From Streptomyces tauricus (GTDB lineage: Bacteria; Actinomycetota; Actinomycetes; Streptomycetales; Streptomycetaceae): DNA of 48,748 bases. A program made the position numbers and the translations under genes. Below, in pieces: positions 1-8,342 of this stretch (the stretch's first letter is position 1; each line of letters begins with the position of its first letter). Location of the stretch: assembly GCF_014650955.1 (NCBI RefSeq), contig NZ_BMVY01000046.1:1-48748 (forward strand). The letters run 5' to 3'. The notes beneath the pieces are model-generated. The model was not told the DNA's origin and made no database searches. It was given only the letters and a program-made list of their open reading frames with translations.

Positions 1-1192
1 AAGGACCGGCCGGCGGGGCGGCGGCCGGACCGGGGCCGGGCCGTGCCCCGGCCGGCGGACCCGCGGTGGCGGGCGACGCGGGACGAGGCTGAAGGGATCC
101 GACCGGGTCGACCCGGCCGGTGGCCCCGAAACCCCAGTCGAGCAAGGCGCGCGCCTCCTCGTACACGGCGAACCGGCCGCCCTCCTGGGGGTCCATCACG
201 GTGACGACGAGGGTGTGGCCGCCCCGGCGCGCGGCGGCGACGAGGGTGCTGCCGGCCTGGGAGGTGGAGCCGTTCTTGATGCCGATGAGCCCGGGGTAGG
301 CCGCGACCCCGTCGGCACCGGTCAGCAGCCGGTTGGTGTTCTCGATCTCGTACGCCCAGCCGTCGCCGGGGAACTTCGCGCGGACGGTGGCGCAGTAGCG
401 GACGAAGTCCGTGTTGCGCAGCCCCGCGCGCCCGAAGACGGCCAGGTCGTACGCGGACGACACCTGCCCGGGCATGTCGTAGCCGTCGGGGGAGACGACC
501 CGGGTGTCATGGGCGCCCAGGGACCGGGCCTTGGCCTGCATCTGGGCGGCCGTGGCGTGCCAGCCGCCGTTCATCTCGGCGAGTACGTGGACGGCGTCGT
601 TGCCGGAGTTGAGGAAGACGCCCCGCCACAGGTCGGACGCCCGGTAGGTACGTCCCGCGCGGACTCCGACCAGGCTGCTGCCGGGGCCGATGTCCGCCAG
701 GTCCGCCTCGGTGACGGTGTGCCGGACGGCCGGAGGCAGCACCGGGAGCACGGTCAGCGCGAAGAGGGCCTTCAGGGTGCTGGCGGGCGGCAGCGCGAGG
801 TGCGCGTTGTGTGCCGCGAGTACGTCGCCGGTGTCGGCGTCGGCCACCAGCCATGACCGGGCGGACATCTCCCGCGGCACGCCGGGCGCTCCGGCCCGGA
901 GCCGCACCTGTGTCCCGGGACGGTCCAGGGTCGCGTGCGTCGCGTGCGTCGAGGGCGTCGCGGGCTGGGAGGGCAGTGAGGGCGGAGAGGACGATGAGGG
1001 AGGCGCGGGCGGCGGATTGGCGGTGCTCGGTGTGGGCCCGGTGTGTGCGCTGCCCGTTCCGACACGGGACCCGGTGGCGGTCGTGTGCGCCCCGCCGAGG
1101 GCCGCGACCGGTCCCGGCACGAGGGCGAGCGCCCCGACGACGCAGAGGGCGGAGCAGGAGACGGCCGTGCGGGCAGGGAGTCGGATGGTCAT
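1..1192 (-). CDS. D-alanyl-D-alanine carboxypeptidase (serine-type, peptidase S11), 3' end cut by window edge
   Basis: Trims the terminal D-Ala from peptidoglycan stem peptides outside the membrane. The ATG at 1192-1190 opens a frame that stays open to base 1, giving about 397 residues without a stop, so the C-terminus is missing. The N-terminus has a basic start and a hydrophobic stretch typical of a signal peptide, then a Pro/Ser/Thr-rich linker of about 60 residues. The penicillin-binding triad is visible: SxxK as STLK at residues 138-141, SxN as SGN at 196-198, and KNG at 306-308 in place of the usual KTG, a variant I believe is tolerated in actinomycete members. The last visible part is Pro/Ala/Gly-rich, perhaps a wall-spanning or membrane-linker tail. 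It reads away from rho next door. Confidence 0.9.
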   Translation of the reverse strand, partial: MTIRLPARTAVSCSALCVVGALALVPGPVAALGGAHTTATGSRVGTGSAHTGPTPSTANPPPAPPSSSSPPSLPSQPATPSTHATHATLDRPGTQVRLRAGAPGVPREMSARSWLVADADTGDVLAAHNAHLALPPASTLKALFALTVLPVLPPAVRHTVTEADLADIGPGSSLVGVRAGRTYRASDLWRGVFLNSGNDAVHVLAEMNGGWHATAAQMQAKARSLGAHDTRVVSPDGYDMPGQVSSAYDLAVFGRAGLRNTDFVRYCATVRAKFPGDGWAYEIENTNRLLTGADGVAAYPGLIGIKNGSTSQAGSTLVAAARRGGHTLVVTVMDPQEGGRFAVYEEARALLDWGFGATGRVDPVGSLQPRPASPATAGPPAGARPGPGPAAAPPAGP

Positions 1193-1305
1193 ACCGCAAA
1201 CGTAGGAACGCGCAGGTCGCAAGGCGAACCGCCTCGGCCGAACGGAGCTGTCGAACACCCGGATGCCGCAGCGGACGCCGACACACGGCAGGTGTTCCGG
1301 GTCGC

Positions 1306-2451
1306 CTACTGACTGCCCGGCACCGTCTGCTGGACCTGCCTGAGGAAGGCAGCGTTGTCCGGGGTCTGCCGCATCCGCTCCAGCAGGGTCTCCAGACCGG
1401 CCTGGCCGTCGCCGCGGGAGTGCAGGGCGCGCCGCAGCCCTCGTACGGCCGTCAACTCGGCCGCCGGGATGAGGAGTTCCTCACGGCGGGTGCCGGACGG
1501 GGTGATGTCGACGGCGGGGAAGACACGCCGGGACGCGAGGGTGCGGTCCAGCCGCAGCTCCATGTTGCCGGTGCTCTTGAGCTCCTCGAAGTAGTAGTCG
1601 TCGGCACGGGAGCCGGTGTCCACGAGGGCCGTGGCGATGATGGTGAGCGAGCCGCCCTCCTCGGCGAGACGCGCGGCGCCGAAGAGCCGCTTGGGCCCCT
1701 GGAGCGACGCCGCGTCGACACCGCCGCTGAGGGTGCGGCCACCCGCGGCGGCAGCGTTGTTGTGCGCCCGGCACAGCCGGGTGAGCGAGTCGAGCAGGAT
1801 CACGACGTCCTGGCCCGCCTCGACGAGCCGCTTGGCCCGCTCGACGGCCAGCTCCGCGAGCGCGATGTGCTGCTTCGGGCTCTGGTCGAAGGTGGAGGCG
1901 AACACCTCGCCGCGGACGGACCGGCGCATGTCGGTCACCTCCTCGGGACGCTCGTCGAGGAGCACCACCATCAGGTGGGCCTCGGGGTGGTTGCCGGCCA
2001 CGGCGGCGGCCAGTTGCTGGAGCAGCACGGTCTTGCCGGTCTTGGGCGGGGCGACGATCAGTCCGCGCTGGCCCTTGCCGATCGGCGCGACCAGGTCGAC
2101 CAGGCGGGTGGTCAGACCGCCCGCGGGGTGTTCGAGGCGCAGCCGCTGACGCGGGTGCAGCGGGGTCAGGTCACGGAAGTGCGGCCGGCCGCGTGCCTCG
2201 TCGGCGGGGCGGCCGTTGATCCGTTCGATCTCGGTGAGGGCGCGCTGCCGGCCGCGCGGTCCTTCGACGCGGTCGCCCTTGCGCAGGCCGTACCGGCGGA
2301 TCAGGGAGGCGGGGACCAGCAGGTCGGCTGCTGAGGGGAGCAGGTTCTCGGCGCGCAGATGGCCCTGCCCGTTCGAGGTGATGTCGAGTACGCCGGCGGC
2401 CTGCTCCTGGTCTGTGACGGGAGTGGGCGGGCGTTCGAGTGTGGTGGTCAT
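1306..2451 (-). CDS. rho: Transcription termination factor Rho, compact form (381 aa)
   Basis: Hexameric RNA-dependent ATPase that terminates transcription. An OB/cold-shock-like RNA-binding domain lies at about residues 18-85. The ATPase core has Walker A APPKTGKT, the DERPEEVTDMRR segment, Walker B VVILLDS, a Q-loop region around GGVDAASLQGPKRLFGAAR, and the R-loop STGNMEL. All the active-site segments I know from E. coli Rho are present. The N-terminal helical bundle is shortened, and there is no long charged insertion of the kind seen in the roughly 650-700 residue main Rho of streptomycetes, so this is probably a second, compact paralogue. The start is backed by AAAGGAC 8 bases upstream. 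The 351-base region to the divergent dehydrogenase would hold its promoter and leader; I see no convincing -35/-10 pair there. Confidence 0.9.
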   Translation of the reverse strand: MTTTLERPPTPVTDQEQAAGVLDITSNGQGHLRAENLLPSAADLLVPASLIRRYGLRKGDRVEGPRGRQRALTEIERINGRPADEARGRPHFRDLTPLHPRQRLRLEHPAGGLTTRLVDLVAPIGKGQRGLIVAPPKTGKTVLLQQLAAAVAGNHPEAHLMVVLLDERPEEVTDMRRSVRGEVFASTFDQSPKQHIALAELAVERAKRLVEAGQDVVILLDSLTRLCRAHNNAAAAGGRTLSGGVDAASLQGPKRLFGAARLAEEGGSLTIIATALVDTGSRADDYYFEELKSTGNMELRLDRTLASRRVFPAVDITPSGTRREELLIPAAELTAVRGLRRALHSRGDGQAGLETLLERMRQTPDNAAFLRQVQQTVPGSQ

Positions 2452-2802
2452 GAGGGGTGTCCTTTCGCGGACGGAGTCAAGTTCTCGGAGGGGTCGTGCT
2501 GTTGAGGGGGAGAGGCCGGAGCAGGGGCGGTGGCTTCACGCCCTGCGCGGCGGAACGCGTCACCTCGTGAACCGCGTACAGCGGATGAACGCCGTACGGA
2601 GGGAGGTGCTGCGAAGAAGATGCTGTGCGCCGGTCGGGAATCGACGGGCGGACCAGCGGGAGGAGAGGAGATCGGCACCGGCGCCAGAAAGCAGGCGTAC
2701 ACAAGTGCCGAAGCCACTGTAGCACCATCTCGTTCGGCGGTGCCGGCGTGGCCGGATCCCGGGGCGTTGACACAGGTGGTGCCTCGCGCCACGGTGGTCG
2801 GC

Positions 2803-3990
2803 ATGGTCGATGCCGGGATCGTCGAACGGATACGGGAGTTACGGCCGCTGATCAGGCAGAACGCGCTGCGGGCCGAGCACGACCGGCGGGTGCCGGACGA
2901 GGTCGTCACCGCGCTGAGCTGCACCGGTGTGCACCGGATGAACGTCCCCGAGCGGTACGGCGGTTGCCGGACTCCGCTGCGCACCCAGGTCGACGCCTTC
3001 GCCGAGATCGCCCTCGAATGCGCCTCCACGGCCTGGGTGACACTCAGTCACGCGGGCGTCTCGTACATCGCGGCACTCTTTCCCGACGAGGCACAGGACG
3101 ACTTCTTCACCGGTCCCGCCGGCCCCGATGTCAGGATCGGCGGCACGCTCGTCCCCGGCGCCACGGCGGTGCCGTACGACGGGGGCTATCGGGTGGACGG
3201 CGCCTCGGGCTTCGCGACCGGCTGTCATCACGCGGACTGGCATCTGCTGACGGCCGCGGTCGTCCGGGCCGACGGACGTCCCCAGGAGGGGCCGCCGGAG
3301 ATGCTGTGGCTCGCGGTGCCGATGGCCGAGCTGGAGATCCTGGACGACTGGGACACCACAGGTCTCGCCGGTACCGGCAGCAACACGGTCGTGGCCCGGA
3401 ACATTCCCGTCCCCGCGCACCGGGTGCTCCCGGTAGAGCCGATGCTCGCCGGGCGGATCCCGTCCAGGACCAACGCGGACGACCCCTTCTACCGCATGCC
3501 TGTACTGCTGCTGTTCTGCGCCTGGACGGCGGCGGTGGCGCTGGGCCTGGGGCGGGCGGCGCTGACGCAGTTCGACGAGCGCATCCACCGGCGCGGCATC
3601 ACCTACACCTTCTACGAGCGGCAGAACGAGGCCACCGTCACCCATCTCCAGGCCGCCGAGGCCCGGATGAGGATCTCCGCCGCCGAACTCGTGGCCGGCC
3701 GGCTGATCACCGAGATCGAGACCAAGGCCCGTGACGGTGAGCCGTACACCCCGCGGGAGAGGGCCAGGATCCGTGCGGAGTGCGGCTACCTCACCCGGCT
3801 CTGCAAGGAGGCCGTCGATCTGCTCGCCTCGGCCGCCGGCGCCTCCTCCCTCCAGCGGTCCGTGCCCCTGCAGCGCATCGCCCGCGACATCAACGCCCTG
3901 TGTCTGCACTCCTTCGTCAACCCCGCCACCAACCTGGAGATCTACGGCCGCGTACTCTCGGGCGTCGACCCGGGCACCCCCTTCCTGTGA
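2803..3990 (+). CDS. Acyl-CoA dehydrogenase-fold flavoprotein (possible flavin-dependent monooxygenase), with a TTA codon
   Basis: 395 residues with the acyl-CoA dehydrogenase layout: N-terminal helical domain (VPERYGG near residue 50), a middle beta domain (GGTLVPGATAVPYDGGYRVDG, WDTTGLAGTGSN), and a C-terminal helical domain. The substrate-base glutamate of true dehydrogenases cannot be identified. The C-terminal part resembles the HpaB/HsaA-like group (acyl-CoA dehydrogenase type 2), so hydroxylation with reduced flavin is as likely as desaturation. The ATG at 2803 gives the natural N-terminus but has a weak ribosome site; in-frame GTGs at 2776, 2779 and 2794 are alternatives. Residue 13 is a TTA leucine (2839-2841), a bldA-dependent codon. 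A P450 follows 39 bases downstream on the same strand, suggesting one operon and an oxidative tailoring pathway. Confidence 0.75.
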   Translation: MVDAGIVERIRELRPLIRQNALRAEHDRRVPDEVVTALSCTGVHRMNVPERYGGCRTPLRTQVDAFAEIALECASTAWVTLSHAGVSYIAALFPDEAQDDFFTGPAGPDVRIGGTLVPGATAVPYDGGYRVDGASGFATGCHHADWHLLTAAVVRADGRPQEGPPEMLWLAVPMAELEILDDWDTTGLAGTGSNTVVARNIPVPAHRVLPVEPMLAGRIPSRTNADDPFYRMPVLLLFCAWTAAVALGLGRAALTQFDERIHRRGITYTFYERQNEATVTHLQAAEARMRISAAELVAGRLITEIETKARDGEPYTPRERARIRAECGYLTRLCKEAVDLLASAAGASSLQRSVPLQRIARDINALCLHSFVNPATNLEIYGRVLSGVDPGTPFL

Positions 3991-4029
3991 CGGCCTCCGA
4001 CTGCCGTCGACCGCAGTCAGGAGATCGCG

Positions 4030-5349
4030 TTGGACAGCACGGCAGCCGAACCGTCGAACAGTCCGTCGGCCAGCCCGCCGGACACCTCCGATACGCCCGG
4101 TACGGCAGATGTGGCCGGGGCGGCCGGTGCGCCGCATCGCCTGGACCCGGCCGGCGGGTGCCCGCACGCCGACAACGCGCGGCTGCTCGCACGCGGAGCC
4201 GTGGCGCCGGTCGTCCTGCCCGGCGGGGTGGACGGCGTGGCGGTCCTGGGGCACGAGGCGTTGAAGGAGTTCCTCGCCCACCCCCGAGTCGCCAAGAACG
4301 CCGGGCACTTCACCGCGCTGCGGGAGGGCCGGATCGCCCCCGGCTGGCCCCTCGCGACCTTCGCGACGGTACGGGGTATGACGACCGCCGACGGCGACGA
4401 CCACCGGCGGCTGCGCTCACTGGTCAGCAAGGCGTTCACCGTCCGACGGGTCGAGGAACTGCGCCCGCGCGTCGAGGAGTTGACCGCGAGGCTGCTCGAC
4501 GACCTGGAGCGGGCGGCCCGGGACGGCGGGGGAGTCGCCGATCTGCGCGCGCACTTCGCGCTGCCCCTGCCGATGGGTGTCATCTGCGAACTGCTGGGCG
4601 TGGACGCCGAGTTCCGCGACCGCCTCCACCACCTCTCCAACCAGGTCGTCGCCACCGACATCGGCCCCGAGCGCGCGCTGGCCGCCAACCGGGAACTGCT
4701 GGCCGTCCTCGGCGCGGTCGTCGAGGCCAGGACCGCCCGGCCGGGCGACGACCTCACCAGCGCGCTGATCGCCGCCCGCGACGAGGGCGGCGACCGGCTC
4801 AGCCACGAGGAACTCCTCGGCACCCTGGTGCTGATGATCATCGCCGGGCACGAGACCACGCTGAACCTGATCACCAACGCCGTACGCGCCCTGTGCGGCC
4901 ACCGTGACCAGCTGGCACGCGTCCTGCGGGGCGAGGCGAGCTGGTCCGACGCCGTCGAGGAGACCCTGCGCTGGGACGCGCCGGTCAGCTACTTCCCCTT
5001 CCGCTACCCGGTCCGCGACCTGACCGTCGACGGCACCGTCATACCCGCGGGCACACCCGTCCTCGCCGGCTACTCGGCCGCGGGCCGTGACAGGGCCGCG
5101 CACGGCCCCGACGCCGACCTCTTCGACGTCAGCAGGCCCGCGGAGCCCGGCGCCACCCGGCATCTGTCCCTCGGCCACGGCGCCCACTACTGCCTGGGCG
5201 CCCCACTGGCCCGGATGGAGTCCGCCATCGCCCTGGAACGCCTGTTCACGCGCTTCCCCGGCCTCGACCTCGCCGTCCCCGAGGCGGGCCTCGCCCGGGG
5301 CGCCAGTTTCGTGGGCAACAGCGTCCAGGAACTCCCCGTACGGCTGTGA
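4030..5349 (+). CDS. Cytochrome P450 (CYP107-like class I)
   Basis: 439-residue soluble bacterial P450 that would take electrons from a ferredoxin. Visible motifs are the I-helix oxygen-binding segment AGHETT, the K-helix ExxR in EETLR, and the haem-ligand loop LGHGAHYCLG. The first residue of that loop is Leu where almost all P450s have Phe. The N-terminal 40 residues are Ser/Pro/Ala-rich and unlike the conserved core. I chose the TTG at 4030 because AGGAG sits 6 bases before it and no ATG or GTG is better placed. It lies 39 bases after the flavoprotein gene, so the two are probably co-transcribed. Substrate unknown. Confidence 0.9.
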   Translation: MDSTAAEPSNSPSASPPDTSDTPGTADVAGAAGAPHRLDPAGGCPHADNARLLARGAVAPVVLPGGVDGVAVLGHEALKEFLAHPRVAKNAGHFTALREGRIAPGWPLATFATVRGMTTADGDDHRRLRSLVSKAFTVRRVEELRPRVEELTARLLDDLERAARDGGGVADLRAHFALPLPMGVICELLGVDAEFRDRLHHLSNQVVATDIGPERALAANRELLAVLGAVVEARTARPGDDLTSALIAARDEGGDRLSHEELLGTLVLMIIAGHETTLNLITNAVRALCGHRDQLARVLRGEASWSDAVEETLRWDAPVSYFPFRYPVRDLTVDGTVIPAGTPVLAGYSAAGRDRAAHGPDADLFDVSRPAEPGATRHLSLGHGAHYCLGAPLARMESAIALERLFTRFPGLDLAVPEAGLARGASFVGNSVQELPVRL

Positions 5350-5440
5350 CGCCGACCTGCCGGAACAGCCATGGCGGTGAATCCTGGACGGTGTGTCGAT
5401 TCGCGTGGGGGCCGTTCGTCGGTGGGCGCGGGGTCTTCGG

Positions 5441-7024
5441 CTACCGGGGCAGTTCGAAGATCCCGTAACTGAATGCCTCCGCGGTGATCGTGCCGCCGTC
5501 GGTGACGACGCCGGAGGCTTCCAGGGCCCGGCCCGGCCGGAGGTCACCTAGTGGGCAACTCGTCGGCTCCTGGCGGGGGTTGACGACCACGAGATACCGT
5601 CCGCCGCGTACGTGCACGAAGGGGTAGCCCGCGTGCACGACCTCCACCGAGCCGTCCGGGCCGAGTTCGGGGGTGGTGGTGCGCAGGGCGATGAGACGGC
5701 GTACGAGGTGGAGGAGGGACGTGTCGTCGGCGCGCTGGGCGGCGACGGTGGGGCGGGCGGGATCGGGGTCGACCGGCAGATAGGGGTGCCCGGACGTCGA
5801 GAAACCGGCGTTCGGACCGTCGTCCCACTGCATCGGCGTACGGGAACCGGCCCGGTTGTAGGCGGGCCCGAGCACACTGCCCTCCGTGTCGGGGAGGTCC
5901 GGGATGTACCGCATACCGATCTCGTCGCCGTAGTAGATGGCGGGCAGGGTGGGCCAGGTGAGCTGGAAGACGAAGGCGACGGGGAGCTGTTCGGCCGAGC
6001 GCGGCCCGCAGTTGAGCCGCGAGAAGTCGTGGTTGGCGGTCGGCAGCGAGATGAAGCCGCTGTCGCCGAGGGCCGTCGACGCCTGCTGCCAGGCCTCGAC
6101 GAAGGGCCGCGGCGAGCCCTTGCCGCTCGGGTCGAAGAAGCAGTCGAGCGGATCCCAGTCGAGGTTGACCGTCCCGGAGCCGTTGCTCCACAGCGAGCGC
6201 AGCGCGAGGCCGTCCGAGGGACCGCCGAACTGGAGGAAGAAGTCCGTGTGGAACCCCGCCGGGACGGACACCTCCGGGTCGCCCCACTCCGAGAGGATCA
6301 CCGCGTCCGGGTGCGTACGGTCCAGCCAGTGGCGCAGCTCCGTCCAGATCCCGCTCGTCTCCGCCTTGTCCGGGTCGTCCTTGACGAGCGAGGCCGCCAT
6401 GTCGACGCGGAAGCCCGACAGACCGAGGCCCAGCCAGTGGTCCATGATCGTGCGCAGCGCCTCCCGGTTGGCGCGCGGACCCTCCGCGTCCACCGGCTGA
6501 CGCCACGGCTCGGCCGGATCCTGGCGCGCGTAACCGAAGTTGAGGGCGGGCTGGAAGGAGAAGAAGTTCGGCAGGTACGAGCCCGGCCGGCTGCCGGGGG
6601 AGGCGACGAAGCCGTCCGGGCGGCCCTCCGCGGCCCAGATGTAGCGATGGTCGTCGGGGTCGTCCGCCGACGCGGTGAACCACGGGTGCTGGTCGGAGGT
6701 GTGTCCCGCGACCAGGTCGAGCAGTACGCGAATCCCGCGACCGCGTGCCCGGTCGACGAGCTTGGCCAGGTCCTCGTTCGAGCCGTAGCGGGGGGCCACG
6801 TTCAGATAGTCCGAGACGTCGTATCCGGCGTCCCCGAAGGGCGAGGCGAAACACGGGTTCAGCCAGACGGTGTTCACCCCGAGCCAGGCCAGGTGGTCCA
6901 GCTTCTCGCAGATGCCGTCGAAGTCGCCGATCCCGTCGCCGTTCGAGTCCGCGAACGACTGCGGGTAGATCTGGTAGAAGACCGCGTCGGCCAGCCATGC
7001 GGGTGCGGGGCGGAAGGAGCTCAT
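5441..7024 (-). CDS. GH13 alpha-glucosidase / alpha-amylase family enzyme
   Basis: 527 residues, cytoplasmic (no signal peptide). The (beta/alpha)8 core has the GH13 conserved regions: DLVAGHTSDQHPWF (region I), GFRVDMAAS with the nucleophile Asp (region II), VILSEWGDPE with the acid/base Glu (region III), and LPTANHDFSRL with the transition-state Asp (region IV). FYQIYPQSFADSNGDGIGD at the start is typical of oligo-1,6-glucosidase and trehalose-synthase relatives. The frame extends to 7174, but that would overlap the divergent methyltransferase; the ATG at 7024 starts just before the conserved core. Its ribosome site (AAAGG, about 15 bases upstream) is poor. Exact substrate (maltodextrin, isomaltose, sucrose) cannot be fixed by eye. 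Confidence 0.85.
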   Translation of the reverse strand: MSSFRPAPAWLADAVFYQIYPQSFADSNGDGIGDFDGICEKLDHLAWLGVNTVWLNPCFASPFGDAGYDVSDYLNVAPRYGSNEDLAKLVDRARGRGIRVLLDLVAGHTSDQHPWFTASADDPDDHRYIWAAEGRPDGFVASPGSRPGSYLPNFFSFQPALNFGYARQDPAEPWRQPVDAEGPRANREALRTIMDHWLGLGLSGFRVDMAASLVKDDPDKAETSGIWTELRHWLDRTHPDAVILSEWGDPEVSVPAGFHTDFFLQFGGPSDGLALRSLWSNGSGTVNLDWDPLDCFFDPSGKGSPRPFVEAWQQASTALGDSGFISLPTANHDFSRLNCGPRSAEQLPVAFVFQLTWPTLPAIYYGDEIGMRYIPDLPDTEGSVLGPAYNRAGSRTPMQWDDGPNAGFSTSGHPYLPVDPDPARPTVAAQRADDTSLLHLVRRLIALRTTTPELGPDGSVEVVHAGYPFVHVRGGRYLVVVNPRQEPTSCPLGDLRPGRALEASGVVTDGGTITAEAFSYGIFELPR

Positions 7025-7130
7025 GGGGCGGGTACAGCCTTTCCCTGGGCGGAACGTCCTCGATGTCGAGGGTGACAGCGCCCGGGGCCGTCCGAAAGGC
7101 CGCGCCATGGCCGAAGCCCACGAGAAGCCT

Positions 7131-7158
7131 TCGGGAAGCTCTCGGGAAGCCCTAAGCT
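7131..7158 (+). promoter_or_regulatory. Putative promoter with paired 9-bp direct repeats before the methyltransferase
   Basis: TCGGGAAGC occurs at 7131-7139 and again at 7142-7150, 11 bases apart, so both copies face the same side of the helix. They are followed by TAAGCT at 7153-7158, which fits a TAnnnT -10 box, only 8 bases before the ATG at 7167. The mRNA would be leaderless or nearly so. No TTGACA-like -35 is present, and the repeats occupy its place as activator sites often do. Inferred only from spacing. Confidence 0.35.
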
Positions 7159-7166
7159 GATCGACG

Positions 7167-7901
7167 ATGTTCACCCCTCAGGGCCCCACGTTCCGCGAAC
7201 TCGCCGTGCAGGCGTTGTCGTCCGTCGAGCACGGCTACGACCTCCTCGCGCCGAAGTTCGACCACACTCCGTTCCGTACGCCGGACTCGTTCCTGCGGTC
7301 CGTCGCGCGGGCCCTGACGGGCATCGGCCCGTTCGGCAGCGGGCTCGACCTGTGCTGCGGCACCGGCGCGGGCATGGACGTGCTGGGGACGGTGTGCCGG
7401 GAGAGCGTCACCGGCATCGACATCAGCGCGGGCATGCTCGCCGAGGCACGACGGCGTGAACGGCCCGGCGGGCCGCCCGCCACCTGGGTTCGCGGCGACG
7501 CCCTCGCCCTGCCGTTCGGGCCGGTCTTCGACCTGGTGGTGAGCTTCGGGGCGTTCGGACACTTCCTGCCCCGCGAACTGCCGGGGCTGTTCGCGCAGGT
7601 CCACTCGGTGCTCAGGCCCGGCGGCCGGTTCGCCTTCCCGGTCACGGCGCCGGCCCGCCCCGGCTCGCCCGGCTACTGGGCCATGCTCGGCTTCGACGCG
7701 GTGATGAAGGTACGCAACGCCGTGTGGCGTCCTCCGTTCGTCATGTACTACCGGGCGTTCCGGCTCGGGGACGTGCGGCGGGAACTGGTCCGCGCGGGCT
7801 TCACCGTCGAACTGCACGCCCTGCCCGAGTTCGGCCGCAGGGATGACGGCAGCCCGCGCTGTCGCATGGTGGTGGCGACGAGGCCCGGACCAGCGGTTTA
7901 G
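7167..7901 (+). CDS. Class I SAM-dependent methyltransferase
   Basis: 244 residues. Motif I is LDLCCGTGAGM, followed by the acidic end of strand 2 (VTGIDIS), a motif II-like RGDALALPFGPVFDLVVS and RPGGRFAF, as in the methyltransferase 11/25 families. No signal or membrane segment is evident, although a hydrophobic patch near PGYWAMLGFDAV precedes the C-terminal part. The acceptor substrate is unknown. It is divergent from the GH13 gene and 264 bases upstream of the kdp operon, so probably an independent unit. There is no clear ribosome site before its ATG, consistent with a leaderless message. Confidence 0.8.
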   Translation: MFTPQGPTFRELAVQALSSVEHGYDLLAPKFDHTPFRTPDSFLRSVARALTGIGPFGSGLDLCCGTGAGMDVLGTVCRESVTGIDISAGMLAEARRRERPGGPPATWVRGDALALPFGPVFDLVVSFGAFGHFLPRELPGLFAQVHSVLRPGGRFAFPVTAPARPGSPGYWAMLGFDAVMKVRNAVWRPPFVMYYRAFRLGDVRRELVRAGFTVELHALPEFGRRDDGSPRCRMVVATRPGPAV

Positions 7902-8165
7902 CCCGCTCCGGGCCCCATCCGGGCCCACTCCTGGCTGGCCCCGGCCCCGCTCCCTGCGCCTTCGCGGCCCGCCGTCCCCAGCTGCCCGTCGAACTGGCGT
8001 ATGAGATCCGTCAAGAGCGTGCCGAGCGGCGTATGGGAGCCGTCAACGGGCGCCGCGCGCGGTTCCTGCGGATGTTTGCTCAGGAGGTCAAGGCGGTCGG
8101 CCGGGACCTGACGCGGCGCGTCGGGGTGCCGACGACCGCACCCGCACCTCATCCAGGAGCTCACG

Positions 8166-8249
8166 ATGGCCGATGTGGCCTTCGTCGTCGTCACGATCGC
8201 GGTCTTCGCGCTGGTGGCCCTCGTCGCCAAGGGGGTGACGAAGCTGTGA
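8166..8249 (+). CDS. Small single-span membrane peptide (27 aa) translationally coupled to kdpF
   Basis: Starts at ATG 8166 after AGGAGC (6-base spacing) and ends with TGA at 8247-8249, which overlaps the kdpF GTG by four bases (GTGA). The peptide begins MADVAFVVV, continues with an uninterrupted hydrophobic run and ends with VAKGVTKL, so it looks like one transmembrane helix with a basic C-terminal tail. It has the same form as KdpF but a different sequence. The strong ribosome site, the coupling and the operon position argue that it is translated. I infer a structural or regulatory role with the Kdp pump. Genes this short are easily missed by automatic annotation. Confidence 0.7.
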   Translation: MADVAFVVVTIAVFALVALVAKGVTKL

Positions 8250-8335
8250 CCGCCGACAACATCATCGGTCTGATCGTGGCCGTCGCCCTGCTGGGCTATC
8301 TCGTCCTCGCCCTTGTGTTCCCCGAGAGGTTCTGA
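8246..8335 (+). CDS. kdpF: KdpF, small stabilising subunit of the K+-transporting ATPase
   Basis: 29 residues from the GTG at 8246: one transmembrane helix (NIIGLIVAVALLGYLVLALVF) ending PERF, which matches the KdpF family in length and in the LxAL-PERF pattern. KdpF is a lipid-like stabiliser of the KdpABC complex. It overlaps the preceding small membrane peptide by four bases and lies 7 bases before kdpA, so translation is probably coupled through all three. Confidence 0.88.
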   Translation: MTADNIIGLIVAVALLGYLVLALVFPERF

Positions 8336-8342
8336 GCACAAC

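Noticed and set aside
1..1192. KNG in place of KTG as a sign of an inactive penicillin-binding protein
   Set aside because: SxxK and SxN are intact, and I recall this variation as common in actinomycete D,D-carboxypeptidases.
2767..2795. TTGACA (2767-2772) as a -35 for the flavoprotein gene
   Set aside because: No TAnnnT at 16-19 bases downstream, and the putative start would be inside the usual promoter.
4417..5547. 376-codon minus-strand ORF opposite the P450
   Set aside because: Overlaps the entire catalytic core of a clear P450; composition artefact.
7902..8165. Possible riboswitch (c-di-AMP type) before kdp
   Set aside because: I looked for the conserved core and pairing of such elements and could not find them.
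8033..8335. 100-codon ORF that runs into kdpF
   Set aside because: The part before 8246 has no conserved features, whereas the 27-codon ORF in another frame has a ribosome site and couples to kdpF. The frame is open by chance.
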